A program made the translations under genes and the position numbers. Below are positions 63,012 through 64,000 of a stretch of DNA of 64,000 nt, one piece after another (position 1 is the stretch's first letter; every line of letters starts with the position of its first letter). The notes under the pieces are model-generated. The model made no database searches. It was not told the DNA's origin and saw nothing but the letters and a program-made list of their open reading frames with translations. Source of the stretch: Arthrobacter_N sp051262515 (GTDB lineage Bacteria > Actinomycetota > Actinomycetes > Actinomycetales > Micrococcaceae); contig NZ_JBIMER010000001.1 of assembly GCF_051262515.1 (NCBI RefSeq), forward strand, positions 372,001-436,000. Reading direction: 5' to 3'.

Positions 63012-64000
63012 TCAGAAGTCCAGGAGGCGCCTGACAACGGCGTCGGCCAGCAGCCGGCCGTTCAGGGTCGCAACCACCGTCCCGCGCACGGCCGCCGGCC
63101 CTTCGATCAGGCCGTCGGCGATCAGGCCTGCCACCGCCTTCCTTCCCGCCGGGCGCAACTCCGCGGTGGGCATGCCATCGACAATGCGTGTCAGCAACAT
63201 CGCGCGTTCGAGGTAGCGCGCGTCGTCGTCGGGGGTTTCGCGTCCCGCGGCCGGGGAAACGCCCGCATCGATCCGCTGCTGGTAGGCCGCGGGATGCTTC
63301 ACGTTCCACCACCGGAGGCCGCCGACGTGGGAGTGCGCGCCGGGACCGGCGCCCCACCAGTCCGCCCCGGTCCAATAGGCCATGTTGTGGCGGCAGCGGG
63401 TTTCCTCCGAGCGGCTCCAGTTGCTGACTTCGTACCAGCCGAAGCCCGCGGCCGTGAGCATGGATTCAGCCAACAGGTACTTGTCGGCGTGGTCGTCGTC
63501 GTCGATGTCTGGCACTTCTCCGCGTTTGATCTGGGCGGCGAGACGCGTGCCATCCTCGATGATCAGGGCGTAGGCGGAAATGTGGTCCGGCTCGTAGGAG
63601 AGCGCGGTCTCCAGGCTGGCGCGCCAGTCGTCGATGCTCTCCCCCGGCGTGCCGTAGATCAGGTCGACGCTGACGGCCAGCCCGGCGTCGCGTGCCCACT
63701 GCACGGCGCGGCCCACGCGTTCGGGACGGTGGGTGCGGTCCAGCGTCTTGAGCACGTGGGGCACCGCCGACTGCATGCCGAACGAGACGCGCGTGAATCC
63801 GGCGTCGGAAAGAACCCGCAGGGATTCCGGCGTGACGGAGTCCGGATTGGCCTCCGTGGTCACCTCCGCGCCCGGGGCCAGCCCCCAGAGGACGGAGATG
63901 CGTTCCAGCACGGACGCAAGGTCCTCGGCAGGCAACAGCGTCGGAGTCCCGCCGCCGAAGAACACGGTCTCGACCCGGCGGTCCGGCAGTCCGGAGCCGG
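63012..64000 (-). CDS. hemW: radical SAM heme chaperone HemW (5' part outside window)
   Basis: The 3' part of a HemW gene that runs off the right edge; 329 codons are visible, about 80 percent of the usual length. It contains VFFGGGTPTLLPAEDL, EANPDSVT, RVSFGMQSAV, SVDLIYGTPGES and the HemW C-terminal domain (RCRHNMAYWTGADWWGAGPGAHSHVGGLRWWN). The CxxxCxxC cluster motif is outside. HemW hands heme to apoproteins in place of the oxygen-independent coproporphyrinogen oxidase activity its relatives have, so annotation as HemN would be misleading. Confidence 0.93.
   Translation of the reverse strand, partial: GSGLPDRRVETVFFGGGTPTLLPAEDLASVLERISVLWGLAPGAEVTTEANPDSVTPESLRVLSDAGFTRVSFGMQSAVPHVLKTLDRTHRPERVGRAVQWARDAGLAVSVDLIYGTPGESIDDWRASLETALSYEPDHISAYALIIEDGTRLAAQIKRGEVPDIDDDDHADKYLLAESMLTAAGFGWYEVSNWSRSEETRCRHNMAYWTGADWWGAGPGAHSHVGGLRWWNVKHPAAYQQRIDAGVSPAAGRETPDDDARYLERAMLLTRIVDGMPTAELRPAGRKAVAGLIADGLIEGPAAVRGTVVATLNGRLLADAVVRRLLDF

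Overview
The window comes from a high-GC actinobacterium, most likely in the order Micrococcales. Lineage markers support this: mycothiol synthesis (mshC), a complete Pup-proteasome system, RbpA, a diheme cytochrome c QcrC with a three-gene qcrCAB cluster, the small cytochrome oxidase subunit CtaF, and many actinobacteria-restricted families (DUF3043, DUF3054, DUF3097, DUF5703). PafB and PafC are fused into one protein, as in Arthrobacter. The genus cannot be fixed from the sequence alone. Nearly all of it is ordinary chromosome: I see no insertion sequence, prophage, CRISPR array or rRNA operon.

Layout. Position 1-63 is a tRNA-Leu(GAG) cut by the left edge. Then follow an M20 peptidase, two small conserved genes, uppP, mshC, a PAC2 protein, a HAD phosphatase and a site-2 protease (0.2-7.3 kb). 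From 7.3 to 15.1 kb lies the protein-turnover cluster trmI, arc/mpa, dop, pup, prcB, prcA, pafA, which holds every core component for tagging proteins with Pup and degrading them. It is followed by two FKBP prolyl isomerases, the fused DNA-damage regulator PafBC, tatA-tatC and a DEVH helicase (15-23 kb). Next come an amidohydrolase, polyprenol-phosphate-mannose synthase and rbpA, the latter behind a SigR-type promoter, then an SPFH/NfeD pair, an rRNA methyltransferase, a prolyl oligopeptidase and peptide deformylase (23-32 kb).

The 31.8-34.7 kb stretch is the least regular part: a 5'-truncated VOC gene, a 370-base gap with a perfect palindrome, a VOC gene, and a two-gene unit of a SatD-like protein with a C-terminal helix-turn-helix plus a membrane protein. 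Two tandem operator-like inverted repeats sit exactly on the promoter of that unit. From 34.7 to 44.6 kb are an AsnC-type RAM-domain protein, trpD, and the respiratory genes ctaE-qcrCAB and (opposite strand, across a GntR gene) ctaC-ctaD-ctaF. Then come an ErpA-like Fe-S protein, an M20 dipeptidase, a DUF3043 protein, pyrD and an alpha/beta hydrolase.

The right part (49.7-64 kb) is mostly one leftward conserved block: hemW (cut by the edge), hrcA-dnaJ-rsmE with a CIRCE element, phoH-ybeY-CNNM-era, then leuA-recO-uppS. A GerMN lipoprotein, a DUF3097 and a DUF4870 gene lie on the other strand. leuA is preceded by a 20-codon leader peptide with three consecutive Leu codons and by a hairpin that can mask the leuA ribosome-binding site, which points to attenuation.

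A recurring feature is leaderless transcription: at least thirteen genes have a -10-like hexamer ending six or seven bases before the start codon and no ribosome-binding site.
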